A stretch of 64,000 nt of DNA from Cymbomonas tetramitiformis (lineage: Eukaryota; Chlorophyta; Pyramimonadophyceae; Pyramimonadales; Pyramimonadaceae). Made by a program: the position numbers and the translations under genes. The stretch covers positions 34,311 to 98,310 of the forward strand of contig LGRX02003641.1 of the NCBI GenBank assembly GCA_001247695.2. Direction: 5' to 3'. Shown here piece by piece: positions 23,761-35,115 of the stretch. The notes beneath the pieces were generated by a model. That model made no database searches. It was not told the DNA's origin and worked only from the letters and a program-made list of their open reading frames with translations. Each line of letters begins with the position of its first letter. Within the stretch, counting starts at the first letter, position 1.

Positions 23761-24177
23761 TTTCGTGGATTCTGTCCCGATGCCTTTGCAACCTCGCATG
23801 CTAACTCATATTATAATGAACATTCAACATTCAAGCGTTGGATACCCCACGCCAACGGGAAGCGCTCGGCTGATTTGTTATTTGGGTATGCGCACCCAAA
23901 TGACAAAAAAACGCATCTTTGAAACTCGTTAGTTTCAAAGATGCGTGGCCGATGCCTTCGTGCTTATGCGTGTATATTTCATATGAAATATGCCATGGAA
24001 TAAATGTGAGTATCCCGCACAAACGGGAAGAGCTCACAGCAGTCACAGCACCGTTCGCCCCATGAGGCGGAGGAACGTTGACGAAATTGCGTAGCTGTCT
24101 CGGAAGAATTTTACGATGCAATTGCGGATTGGGATGGGTCAACGAAGAACGAGTAAGTAGTCACGCAACGGCAGCGG

Positions 24178-24345
24178 CAATGCCCTTTCAATGGTGTCCG
24201 CGATGTCGATGTGTTCACCGTCTGCTGCCGGCGACGTTCATTGCGGTCACTGTGTCGCTGTCTCTCACGCGATAGACGCAGTCGTGATATGCAGTCAGCA
24301 TGTGACTTTGTAAAGTTCCCAGCGCCCGTACCCTGTCCCGCCAAA
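24178..24345 (-). repeat. Uninterrupted copy of the 10.9-11.6 kb repeat
   Basis: Reverse complement of 10915-11009 joined to 11497-11580. It serves as a near-empty site for the element at 11012-11494. Confidence 0.8.
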
Positions 24346-24376
24346 TGACAAATATGAGATAAGTATATAGTATTTA

Positions 24377-24456
24377 TACCCTCCCGTCTCCGACGGAGGG
24401 CCCATGCGGCGTTTAATACCCTCCCGTCTCCGACGGAGGGCCCATGCGGCGTTTAA
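24377..24456. repeat. 40-bp tandem duplication with hairpin
   Basis: Two copies of a 40-bp unit containing CCCTCCCGTCTCCGACGGAG, which can form a short hairpin (GTC/GAC plus CCTCC/GGAGG). Confidence 0.8.
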
Positions 24457-24475
24457 TGCGTCGTCGTCGTGGACA

Positions 24476-24780
24476 GTTTGTGATCAGGTAGGTGGTCGCC
24501 AGGTTTTACGACATGTGACGCAGTCCGCAAAGCTCCCAGAATGAAAGTTGGTGACAGTGTCATGAGCGTTGGGAATTATACACAGGAGCTCGCAGAGCTC
24601 GAGCTCCCAGAGTGCAAGTTGGTGACAGTCTGAGACAGTGTCACAGGACACGGTGACGATGACGCCCGCAAAGCGTTATCGTTGTCGTCGTCGACACTTT
24701 GTGTTCAAATAGGTGGTCGCCAAGTTTCACGACATGTGACGCAGTCTGCAAAGCTCCCAGAATGCAAGTTGGTGACACAG
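24476..24780. repeat. 85-bp direct repeat pair
   Basis: A segment with AGGTGGTCGCCARGTTTYACG and CGCAAAGCTCCCAGAATG occurs near 24490-24560 and near 24710-24775. No gene is seen. Confidence 0.65.
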
Positions 24781-24783
24781 TCA

Positions 24784-24966
24784 CCAAAAAAAAAAGTGTA
24801 CTTACGGTGGGGGGCGGAGCCCCATCGGGGGAAAAAAGTGTACTTACGGGGTGTGGGGGGCGGCGCCCTCCCACTGGCTGAAAAAAAAGTGTACTTACGG
24901 GGGTGTGGGGGCGGAGCCGCCCACTAGGCTCACCCGGGGACAAAAAGTGTACTTACGGGGGGGTGT
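24784..24966. repeat. G-rich GTGTACTTACGG array, target of the 12.6-kb transposon
   Basis: About four units of AAAAAGTGTACTTACGG followed by G runs and GCGGAGCC. The last unit is cut after GGGTGT by the transposon at 24967-37552 and resumes at 37553 with TGTGGGGG...GGAGCCCCAC. Removing the transposon restores a unit like its neighbours. Confidence 0.8.
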
Positions 24967-25024
24967 CCCTACGGTTCTAGCAAATTGTAGTATGTGTACT
25001 AAAGGTGTCCTAAAGGCATAGTAA
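24967..25024 (+). repeat. Left terminal inverted repeat, 12.6-kb transposon
   Basis: Pairs with 37495-37552. Mismatches fall at about positions 10, 15, 43 and 55. Confidence 0.9.
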
Positions 25025-25480
25025 AGGACAGTTAGTACGTATGGGCGTTAGTATGCCGGTAGTATAATATAATACAGGCATACTAACGCCATATTGGCCT
25101 GTTAAGATGCGCGTACTACAGGCGTCCTAACGGCACTGCGCCTTAAGTATGCGTTGGCCCCAACTGGAGCAGGGGCGGGTGAGTGGTGGGGCACGTGTGG
25201 GTGTGCAGATCACTGAGATGGCGTTTTATGGTGACTAGAAGGCCAGAGGAAGTTTATTCCGCGGAGTATGGTGGGATTCGGGGAAAGTAGTACGCAGGCT
25301 GAGTTTCTCGGAAATGTAGGGACGTTAGGATGGCGTTAGCATGCCTCTAGGATGGCATTAGGAGGTTGGCGTTAGGACGTAGTTAGGATGCTCGTAGGCA
25401 AAGTTAATACGCTAATGGCACTCTAGCGGCACTGCGCCTTATAAAGTATGCGTTAGTTGTACTACTGCAGGGGTCGTTAC
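25025..25480. repeat. Left subterminal repeats
   Basis: Dense degenerate copies of GTTAGTATG, CTAACGGCA, GGTGTCCTAAAGG and related words in both orientations, with the segment GGCACTGCGCCTTA at 25132 and 25430. In CACTA elements such arrays are transposase-binding sites. Confidence 0.75.
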
Positions 25481-25550
25481 CAAGGTCACAATTTGCAACT
25501 ACCTGCATGGCATGTGGTAAGCAAAAAATAAACTAGCAGCGATTCATGTC

Positions 25551-28500
25551 TCATACATCGACCTCGTCGTCGTCCTATGTCCTTGATCCCTCCAAGAAGT
25601 CGGCCGTTGGGTCGAGAATGACCGCGGTCTCCATGCACGGATGTGGTACAATAACAACCTGCTGTTCTACTCTATTGGCTAATTATATGAATGGCTCCAT
25701 GTTGTCAAAGGCCGCGCGGTCTACGTGCGGGTTGAAGGTATAGACCGTCTTGGTCAAGTTATCCGGGCCGAGAATGGAGTGACGTCGACGGTACTCCTTG
25801 ATCTGTTCGTCGGTCGGCTTAGCGAACCAATCGCATTTCAGTAAGATGTAGACCTTTCCTGCAATCTCCACCCGCAATATTCTCGTAATACGGCCGTGCC
25901 TGCATATCACCAAGCCCACGATTGTGTAAACAGCTAAGTTAGTATGTCGTTAGGACATTATGCGCATCCTAATCGAGTCATAACGACATCCTAAAGACAT
26001 GTTAAAGGTAGAATAGTGCGTGCTCCTTTCTCACCTTGCCACGGATTTTGGCTCACCGTGCTCGTCCACTTCCTCACTCGCAAAGAAAGTGCGAAAGTAG
26101 CTGTGTACGGTGCGCTTGTTCCGATCGGTCGTAGCCGTGCGGTAATCAGCGTCGCCGATCTTGACGTGCGTGAAGTTATAGCAAACCGGTGTCGGCCCCG
26201 CCATGAGCAACATCTCGTACTTGGTGAACTGTCGGCCCAACCATTCCGTAGGATCCGCGTACGCTCCAAATGGGGGCTCGCGTATGTGCTCAGGTTTGCC
26301 CTCCCTTGCACACACCGCGTTCCGGTACTTCTTGTTTCGCAGTCGCATCTGTACATTCCAACTATGCACAGCGATACGATACCGTTAGTACTTTAGGCGC
26401 GTCCTAAATATGCAACAACGGCGTCATAAGGGCATAAACAACCGCTCGGGGAATGGGGCCACAAATCACCTGCGCGCGTCTTCCACATACTTCTCCCACT
26501 TCTCCACCAGCTCTCGATAAGCCGGCAATTCAGTCCGCATCCAAACTTTCAAGGCCTTAATGTCGTCATCTCGCAAGACCACACGTTTCCCCCTAGCCGA
26601 TACCTCAACCGCAATTGCCCCGCGGCTCCCCATGGTCACGGCCGCCGGCATCCGGGTGGAGTGGTCTTCCGAAATGAAAGTGATTAACCCACGCACCAAA
26701 TGCAACACCTTCACCCGCTTGATGCAGTTCATTATGGCTGGAACGGGTAGGGAGTTGCTCCTCGCTAGGCTTTTGATGTGACCGTTCAAGGACTCGAAGG
26801 CGTACATCCATACCTCCCGCATGGGACCATACTTCTCAAGTTGTTGGACGAAGTGAGAAAACATGTGAGTGTTAATCACACACCAAGCATACGCTGGCCC
26901 GGTCGCCTCCAACTCCTCGAAAAATGACTTGATTTCTTGTGCGAGTGGCTCCATATCCTGCACGTACGCAGCAATTCGTTAGGGCCCGTATGATGTACGA
27001 AGCATGTTAACGGCATCATAACATCATACTAACTATATCCTAACCGTTTACCTTAGGACGCACTTGTGTCGTCGTGATCTCCCGCACGATCGTGGTCATT
27101 TTACCCACTAGCTTGGCCAATCGATTGGCGGGCTGCCCTTCATCTCGTGGCCAAGCGCAGACTGTCGACAAGATACTGTTTTGCACGAGCTTCAAGCCGT
27201 CGTGAGCCCGAATGTGCTTGGCGGCGTTCTTATCGGCGGTAGTTTGCAACAATCGTTTGTGGCCACGCCCCCATCTTTCCACCGCCCTTATGCTCTTCAA
27301 GAAACTGCGCGCTGTCTCCAAGCTTCGCTTCGTGGTAGACCTTCTGTCAGGGCGGGGTGGAATCGCGAAAGGTCCGTGATTCATCTTGTACATCAATACC
27401 TCCTTACCTGCGTCACATTATTTGAACTGAGTATGCCGTTAGTACCCCTTCGTGACACCGATAACACGTGGTTACAGTAAAGACCGGTATATAAGAAGCC
27501 GGGGAAATTTTGCCAGCGGCTGGCTTCTTAATCGACGGTCATGGATTTGCCTTTGCCAGCGTGGGCACGTTTCTTAATTTGGCAAAATCCTGACCATCGG
27601 AAATCCAAATCCAGCGTGTGCCGCTTCTTAAATCGGCAAAATTTTCTGATTCCAGATTCGCCAACGTGATCCAGCGCTCAGCTTCTAATCTTGGGGGTCC
27701 AACTTCTGACTGTCGACCAGCGTCGAAGTTCTTAATTTCGGCTTTTAAAACCCAGAAACCGACACACAGACTTGTAGACCCAGCGGTGACTTCTTATTTC
27801 AGGTGTATTTCTTGGAGCTCACAGAGCTCTTGTAGGATGGATCCAGCAGTGAAGGCTTCTTTGCAGCAATTGAAGCAGCTGTTAGACCGCGGTGAAATTA
27901 GCAGTTCCGACTTCAAAGCCGAGAAAAGCAAGCTATTGTCACTCGCGGGCGGATTTGTATACGCCCTGACAAACGCGATTCAATCCGAGTTAAAAGAGCT
28001 GGCAGAATTTTTAGCGCTTGAAATATTAGACACCTCTGAGTATGTCGCACAGAAGCGCAACGTTTTGGACGGAACAGTGTCCAAGACACAGGACATTCCA
28101 GCACTCACCAGTGATGCTCAGCAGTCAGAGATTACTTTCGAAGTCGAGACGCATAAGACCGCCCACAACCGATACCATGCCATGATGCATACGTAATGAG
28201 AATACTTATTGTGTACCTTCAGTACTGCATATGCATTGTGCTTGTGATCATCCAAAACTTCTCAAGTGTATTGAACCTTAATAATGGTTGCATTCTTCGA
28301 AGTATAGATATACATATATACATATAGATATATATCGATACGTTGTATACGATTAATTGAGAACGAGTTCACTGGATCGATATTCATGATACGGCTTCTT
28401 AAATCGATCATTTTAATGTAGCCTCTTCTCGAAATTCCAGCGGTATAGCTTCTTAAAATGACATTTTTTCTATCGCCATCCGTTTTTTTCCCAGCGGCTG

Positions 28501-31500
28501 GCTTCTTAGCCGGCTTCTTAATTTTTGGGCAAAAAGCCAGCGGCTGGCTTCTTATAGCCGAGCTTCTTATATACCGGTCTTTACTGTAATACACTATCGG
28601 CACGTTATGCACATCCTAAGACGTGCATATTTGCCTACCTTGAGCATTCTTCACCTTGGTTGTGGCATGCCACGTGGGATGGACACCGTCCGCTTTCGCT
28701 TGCTGGCGGAGGGCGTCGTTGAAGTCGACCCCGAGCAAGGTTGCAGCGATTCTGTTCACCAGGTTCATGATGCCATGCATGCCATCTAGGATGATATCAC
28801 GGTAGATCTTGAAGTAAACCAACCGAGTAAAAACGCTCGAGAACTTGACGCCCGTATTCCGCATGCTCTCCTCCAAGGTCGCTCCCGAAAGTTCGGGGTC
28901 TCCGCTATCTCGCAGATCTTCATGCATTGCGGCATGACGCTTGTACTCGGCGTCCGTGCGCAACGGTGGAGTGCCTAGACCGAAGAGAAAACAAAGTAAT
29001 CAGCAAACACTCATTTACACCACATGCATTATACGGTTAGCACGCCTTTAGGCTTTTAAGTACATTCTAACGCCAACCTAACGACGTGCTACTAGCATAC
29101 CTGGCGGATTTTGCTTGCTGAAGAGGTACAGTAATCACTCACCAATAAGAAAGTCCTAAATTTGGGGTCAGCCAGCGAATTTCGTCAAGTTGTGCCCCTC
29201 CCCCCCCCCGCCAGCGCCAGCGACCTATGAAATTGCTAAGAATAAGAAATCCCGATTTCGTAGCTCAGCCAGCCGATTTCTTATTCTTATTACTTAAGGA
29301 GGAGGCAGCCAGCTATCATGAAATTGGCACTCAGCGACGGCCACAGTAGTAAAATTTTAGTATGGATCCTGCTAGCCGTAACTCACTTTTCGCCGACAAG
29401 CCAGCGTTTGCACCTCCGTTCGAAAAAAATCAATAGTCTGTATGATATTTTTATTGAGATAAATTGAGTACAACCATCAAAATCCTTGTTAAATCGAGTA
29501 AACCCAACAAATAATCCAGCCAAAATTTCTTAAGTAGCTTTCACTATGATTCAAGCCAGCCAGCCCCTCGATTTCTTATTTTGGCCAATTTCTTAAGAAA
29601 TTAAAGCTAGCCAGAAATTTCGTCAAGTTGTGACCCCCCACCCCAAACGCTGACTGGTTTCTTATTGCTATTATTTCTTATTATTGGTGAGTGATTACTG
29701 TACACCATTTTGTGCATTAATGTTGACCATGTCCCCCAAATTTTGCATACTAGGCACGCGGCGTATGCACCGACGTCCATGATTTGTGCGGCTTCAACCG
29801 CTCCCTTGTAGTCCATGAGTATGGCAAAGAGCATGACCTTCAACCGCACGTGCTCGTTGGTGTACGAGTCCCAACACAAAAAACCTTCGTCCCACAACAC
29901 CACGAGCTCGTCCACGAGTTTACCATACAGCAATTGTGAGTTGGCAGGGTGTTGCCCTTCAATGATCCCGTACACCTCCATGTTCGCATACTTCGTGCGA
30001 AGCTCCGGAGGTAGGTTTAAGATTTGGAAGTATATAGGGAACACCCCCATTTTGTTCTGCCACAATGCTGCCCCATCGGCACTCAAGAGTATACTCACGT
30101 TCCTGGCTTCCTTGAAAAACTCGATGTATCGCACGTTCTTCCGCTCCTGCCATTCCTTTCCATCTGATGGAAGATTCCAGCACAGGTGAACGTGTTAGTG
30201 TATGGTTAAGATACAGTTAACACGTCGTTAAGGCACTAACGGCATCCTAACATCGACCTCAATAGAATACTCACCCCAGATTGTGCGCATCGATCCGTCT
30301 TCCGGTGGAACATGCCTCGAGTGGGCGAGCATCATCTCCGCCGTCTATGGATTCGCGTACACACGTCTCAGCAAATCGACAACATTCCACCAAAAGAATG
30401 TTGATCGCGGTTTCTTGCCTTTCCCCGCGTCCACGTCTCCCGTCTCGCCCAATGCCTCCCACCGGGGCTCCTTGCACTTCGGGCACTCGTCGGCGGTGGC
30501 GTAATCTTCCTCGAAGAACACGCACCCCTTCACGCATAAGTCGACCCTATGCCAGGGGGCGTCGAACGCTTCGAACCGTTTCCAGGCGGCTTTGAAGTTC
30601 GTTGGAAAGTTGCCCAATTGATCTCCGAAATGTTCCGTGATAATGGCGAGGAGCTTGTCGAAAGAGTCTCGCGACATCTTGCCTTCGGCGTTCTATTCCA
30701 AGCAGTCGATAAGGAGCTTGAAGGCGTTAATGGGTCGGCGCGGGCCTACCACGGGGAACGCGTCCATCTCCTGCGCGTGGTGGCCACCCTCCGAAACCGC
30801 AATTATAACACGACAATCGGGGTATGTAGTGCGCCCGTAACACATTAACAATAGCCTAATGGTGTGCTAAAGGTATCATAAAGGCTTTATACCGCTCTAC
30901 GTTTAACATATTGCTCACCTGCTGCTGGGCGGCCAATAACTTCATCATCTCTTGGACCAACAACGACGTGGCCGCTTTTGCGTCTCGCATGTCTGGGTCT
31001 TCGTCTGCATCCGTTCCATGGTCGTCGCCTTTCATAGATCCAGCTTCGTCCCACGCTTCGCCACCCGCTTCATCACCCTCCTCGTCGCATGGATCCCCCC
31101 CTCGTCGAAGTTCTCACCTTCGCAAGATGAGTAATCTTGGCTGTAGGAGCGGTCGTCGTCCGATACTCCCGGATCCATCTCCCGCATCGGGTTGGATTTG
31201 CACGTGGTGTAGGAGCGGTCGTCATCCACAAGCTCACAATCGTCCATTTGGGCCTTCGCAGGACTGTTGAACACCTATGATGCCGTTAGCATGTTAAACA
31301 CTGTGTAACGACGTACTAACGACATCTTAACTGCACTCTAACGGCGTTTCCAGTACCGGAGGTTGTTCAGGGTTTTCACTCACCTTGCCGGAATGATGGC
31401 GCGGGTGTTATTCGATTTCACGTAATCGCCCGATGGCACGACATGACGCACATCCGGGTCTGGGACGTCTACCGCATCCGTGTAGGCCTGTCCGCGCCGT

Positions 31501-33865
31501 ATCCTTTTGAACAACCTTCGGTGACGAAAAAGGGTTGCTCGACTAACCCACACGGTCGTGCCATAGCACATGCCACGATCACATAACGCCAAGCCGTTTT
31601 TATAAACCAACCCTCCGTGTTGAACCTCTGCCGCCCGTATTGCGCTTTCATGTGCGTCGTCTCGCATCTTCCACTCCATCTCCAATAGCGTCATCAGCGG
31701 ATGTTGAAGACGCATCTCCGTTGACACCGTGCTGCGAGGATATGAAGCCGTTAGTACACTGTTAGCACTTTATCACAATGGTAACGGCGACCTAGCTCCC
31801 GGCGATAAGAGCTCGGATGGGGGCTCACCTCGCCATGTTCACCTCCCCGTTACCCAAGCTCGCGGGAGACGCGGGAGGGCGTGTGTCGTGGGTGTCGGTG
31901 CCGATGAAGTTGTTCCATTGGACATCTAGCCGCTCCAAGTTCATCTCATCCGTTTCACCAAAGTACCGCACCGGTTCCCCCATGTGGCGGAAAGCACGAT
32001 TCACGGCCTCCCAATCGGCAAATCCGGGAGGGAAAACAGGTAAGGTCTCACCGGCGGCGATGCCCTCATCGTCGTCGAACATGCATATGCAGGAGTACAT
32101 CCGTGCCAACCGGGCATGGGCAGGTACCCCAACTACCAAAGTCGCCGGTAGACCAAGTTGGCGTAATATGTCTTTTACATCCTTAAAGTCTTCGGGGTCG
32201 TCGTCCTCAATGGATTCCACGATGCTTACCACGTCAACGCGGTCCTCTATCAATGACGAGGGACGGGCGTCGTCATCGGTGGGGTCGGCCATCGGCGCGG
32301 GGCGTGGCGAAGGCGAGGCGGGCGGCGGGGAGTCGTGGACGTCTCGTATCAAGGAGGAAGGAGGGGTGGTGTCGTCATCGGTGGGGTCGGCCATCGGCTC
32401 GGGGCGCGGTGAAGGCGAGGCGGGCGGCGGGGAGTCGTGGCCTCGCCTGGAGATAGCACGCCTTTATACCACTGTTAGCACGCTAAAGGCGTGGTAAAGG
32501 CACCCTAGCGCCGACATACAAACCGCCCAAAGGGGGGGCTCACCTCGCCAGGTCCACATCCCCATGACGCGGAAAGTGGTCGGGGAGCTCGGTCGTCTCG
32601 GGGTGTGGCAAAAGCGTGGCGACAGAAGAGTCGCCGTCGTCCTCAATGGATTCCACGATGCTTACCACGTCAACGCGGTTCTCTATCAATGACGAGGGAC
32701 GGGCGTCGTCATCGGTGGGGTCGGCCATCGGCTCGGGGCGTGGTGAAGGCGAGGCGGGCGGCGGGGAGTCGTGGACGTCTCGTATCAAGGAGGAAGGAGG
32801 GGTGGTGTCGTCATCGGTGGGGTCGGCCATCGGCTCGGGGCGCGGTGAAGGCGAGGCGGGCGGCGGGGAGTCGTCGACATCTCGTATCAATATCGAGAGA
32901 GGGGTGGTGTTATCGATGGAGGCTGCGACAATGAGCATGATTGCAGTGGCAATGGACATGAGACAATGTCGCACGCCACGTGTCCGTAATTTTATGGGAA
33001 ATACGCGGTCGGCGTACATTACCTTGCCCGGTTCTTCTTCCAAAATGGACGGGATCGGCAACCATGACGGGTACCGTAGGGTCGTTAGCATGTCTTGGGC
33101 GCAACGATGAAAGTCGCGGGGAGTCATGCAAGTTAGTTCGTCCTTGCGATGGCCACAAGTGTAAATCTGAACCATGCCGACGTTTCTCGACTTACGCGCT
33201 TCCAATCTACAAGCGGTTACGTGACAAAGAGCACGCATCATGTCTTCCGTTTGGCACCTGCCACGTTAGAGTGCAGTTAAGATGTCGCTAGTACGTCGAT
33301 ACATAGTGTTTACCATGCTAACGGCATCATATGTGTGCGACAGTGCTGCGAAGGTCCAAATGGACGATTGTGATTCAAGAGTCCAACTGAAAGTTAGGGC
33401 ACTTTCAAAGGGTCCTTGAAAAAACGAAATCACTCACCTTGCATCATTCACGCACGCCACAGTGGTTTCCGCCCATTGGCTAACTCGAAACTTCTTCGTG
33501 TGCTCCTCGAAATGTTGACCCAACCGGAAACCCTCCAGACAACCAACGGTATCGGCAGCAAGTGGTACCGCCGGAGTTGATGGTGCGGAGGTTGCAATAT
33601 TCACCGGACCACGCGGTGGTGCCAAGGGTACTGGGTGAGGTGCTGGGTGACACATGGCCATTCGGGCTAGTCGTGGCGCACGCGTTTTGGCCACCGGTCG
33701 TTCTTGTCGTTGGAGGGAAAGCCCACGGTGACCCGGGGCCGCACGGGGTGTACTTGCGGACGCCTGCACGAACTGGTCATCGGATGCATCGGGGGGAAGT
33801 TGGCGAGTCCATTGTTCACGTAGCGCGGAGAAATGCTCTCCGGGGCGAAGTGCTTTACGGGGCAT
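25551..33865 (-). CDS. tnp2-type transposase, 12 exons, damaged
   Basis: Exons high to low: 33438-33865, 32544-33257, 31829-32446, 31384-31731, 30919-31270, 30273-~30835, 29703-30173 plus 29101-29128, 28639-28974, 27053-27407, 26470-26957, 26035-26361, 25551-25933. Donors are mostly GTGAGT or GTAAG-like, acceptors CAG or TAG. Recognisable parts: KNGLALCDRGMCYGTTV (N-terminal), FDAPWHRVDLC with the CPKCKEPRW zinc finger, the tnp2 core with SADGAAL, GIIEGQHPANSQLL and GAYAACLVC, a DUF4218-like REVWMYAFESLNGHIK, and a C-terminal domain with ITRILRVEIAGKVYILLKCDW. Damage: in-frame TAG twice in exon 6, TAA and TAG in the last exon, a one-base slip in a G7 run near 31092, and a 572-bp transposon in exon 7. 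Homology continues past the stops and the frame ends at TGA. Exons 2 and 3 are partly duplicates of each other. Confidence 0.8.
27475..28586. mobile_element. 1,112-bp CAGT...ACTG element in a transposase intron
   Basis: Perfect 25-bp terminal inverted repeats starting CAGTAAAGACCGGTATATAA, flanked by TA at 27473-27474 and 28587-28588. It lies in the eighth intron of the transposase; without it the intron would be about 118 bp. The interior repeats CCAGCG...CTTCTTAA motifs near both ends and contains one open frame (27837-28196). No transposase is present. Confidence 0.88.
27837..28196 (+). CDS. Small SHOCT-like protein inside the 1.1-kb element
   Basis: 119 codons from ATG 27837. The N-terminus has LQQLKQLLDRGEISSSDF followed by KAEKSKLL, which closely follows the SHOCT pattern (L-x2-L-x2-L-x-G-x-I-x3-E/D-F-x2-K-x3-LL). 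A second, weaker copy appears as ELAEFLALEILDTSEYVAQK with RNVL. SHOCT motifs are short helical oligomerisation modules. The frame ends TAA immediately followed by TGA. It may be a captured host segment or an element-specific DNA-binding or multimerisation factor. Recognised by pattern only. Confidence 0.5.
   Translation: MDPAVKASLQQLKQLLDRGEISSSDFKAEKSKLLSLAGGFVYALTNAIQSELKELAEFLALEILDTSEYVAQKRNVLDGTVSKTQDIPALTSDAQQSEITFEVETHKTAHNRYHAMMHT
29129..29700. mobile_element. 572-bp CAGT...ACTG element in a transposase exon
   Basis: 20-bp terminal inverted repeats CAGTAATCACTCACCAATAA, flanked by TA at 29127-29128 and 29701-29702. Removing the element and one TA rejoins the transposase reading frame (MHKMVY continuing to LFSKQNPP), in line with the related protein at 61831-62322. 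The interior has TAAGAAA and GCCAGC motifs as in the 609- and 1,112-bp elements. There is no open frame of note. Confidence 0.88.
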
Positions 33866-33884
33866 CGCAGGCCTGTGACCCCCC

Positions 33885-34430
33885 CCCCTCCCCCCGTAGG
33901 CCTGTTAAGACGCGGTTAGTACGTCATAAAGGAGTCCTAATGCCACACGTTAGGGTGTCATTAGGATACCGTTAGGATGGGCGAACTACAGGCATCCTAA
34001 AGGCCTCCTAAAGGTGTCCTAACCAGGGAATCTTTTGAGGAATATTCCTCTAGGCGCGTTAAGATGTGCACCACATAGCACGCCCTTAGGACACCTGTAA
34101 CATGGTGTCGCCGTTAGCATGTAGTTAGCACGCCTTTAGCATGCGTGGCGCTAGCATGTTAGCGGCGTCTAGTCTCACCTAGTACGCCGCTAACGGCGTG
34201 GCGCTAGCATGTTAGCGGCGTCTAGTCTCACGTAGTACGTACCGTAACGGTATCGTAGCGGCATCCTACAGCATACTAACAAAATCGCATGCAAACAAAA
34301 AAAAACAAAAAAAACTGCAAGTCTGGCGTTAGGATACTAAATGACATCATAAGAGCATGCTACCGGCATAATATCCGCGTAATGTACATGGCATGCTAAA
34401 GGGGTACTAACGTCATATGACTTGTATGAC
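33885..34430. repeat. Internal repeat cluster between divergent genes
   Basis: The subterminal words (GTTAGCATG, CTAACGGCGT, CCTTTAG) recur here. A 50-bp segment around GCGCTAGCATGTTAGCGGCG is present twice (34148 and 34201). The stretch lies between the two divergent start codons, so it probably contains their promoters as well as transposase-binding sites. Confidence 0.65.
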
Positions 34431-34727
34431 ATAAGCTATAAGACCCAAAAATAGCGAAAAAAACAAAAAAACAAAAATTTGGCAGGGAAATGGGCAAGTT
34501 GAAGGGAACACACCCCTCCAAGCAAAATGTTGGTTTTGTTTTTTTTGCCATAGATATGAAGCATTTTGTGCGCACGATTTTTTCAAAATGCGCAGGAGCA
34601 AAAAAATAAATATAAACAAAAGAAATAAAATGAAAAGTTCTCACCCCCAATGATTTTGTAGCAATCGGACGGTCGAGGTGACACCCAGAAGAATGGACCG
34701 AACAAAATCGTTTCTTATGTATAACTG

Positions 34728-34806
34728 CCCCCTACAGGGATTCGAACCGAGCACCTTCCGCCTTCAAGAGCGACAACCTACCACTAGACCATTACGACAA
34801 GAGCGA
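34728..34806 (-). other. tRNA-like sequence (degenerate)
   Basis: On the minus strand TGGTCTAGTGG (34781-34791) matches a box A and GGTTCGAATCC (34738-34748) matches box B, at tRNA spacing. The anticodon-like loop would read CTCTTGA. The acceptor stem does not pair and the T stem has two mismatches, so this is a tRNA pseudogene or SINE-like promoter rather than a working tRNA. Confidence 0.5.
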
Positions 34807-35115
34807 TGCACACTGTAGATGCAAGGTGACCAAGTTCAATGACACTGAGTATGACACAAAAGGGCTTGCGTAAAAAGGTCACGAAAAAAAGAAATTGAGC
34901 GCCACAAATTCGAACTGCGTGGTCAATGCGAATGCAAGGTAACGAACCGAAGTTCGAACGGTAACCGGGGAGGAGCGCCGTAGCATGTTAGCCGCCAACT
35001 AAAGGCGTCTTAACGTTTCACTCTGCGTGGTGTCTCATCGATAAAGACGCAACTCACCCGTACCAAACCGTACACACCCGCAGCCAGGCCGAGCCCCTCA
35101 CTCAAACATTCATCG

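Noticed and set aside
24377..24456. Rho-independent terminator-like hairpins
   Set aside because: Duplicated 40-bp unit in eukaryotic repeat DNA, with no U tract and no gene upstream.
31817..33110. Plus-strand frames of 160-226 codons
   Set aside because: They are the antisense of the transposase exons with Pro-rich repeats; the minus strand has splice signals and homology.
34728..34806. Functional tRNA gene on the minus strand
   Set aside because: The acceptor stem does not pair and the T stem has mismatches; kept only as a tRNA-like sequence.
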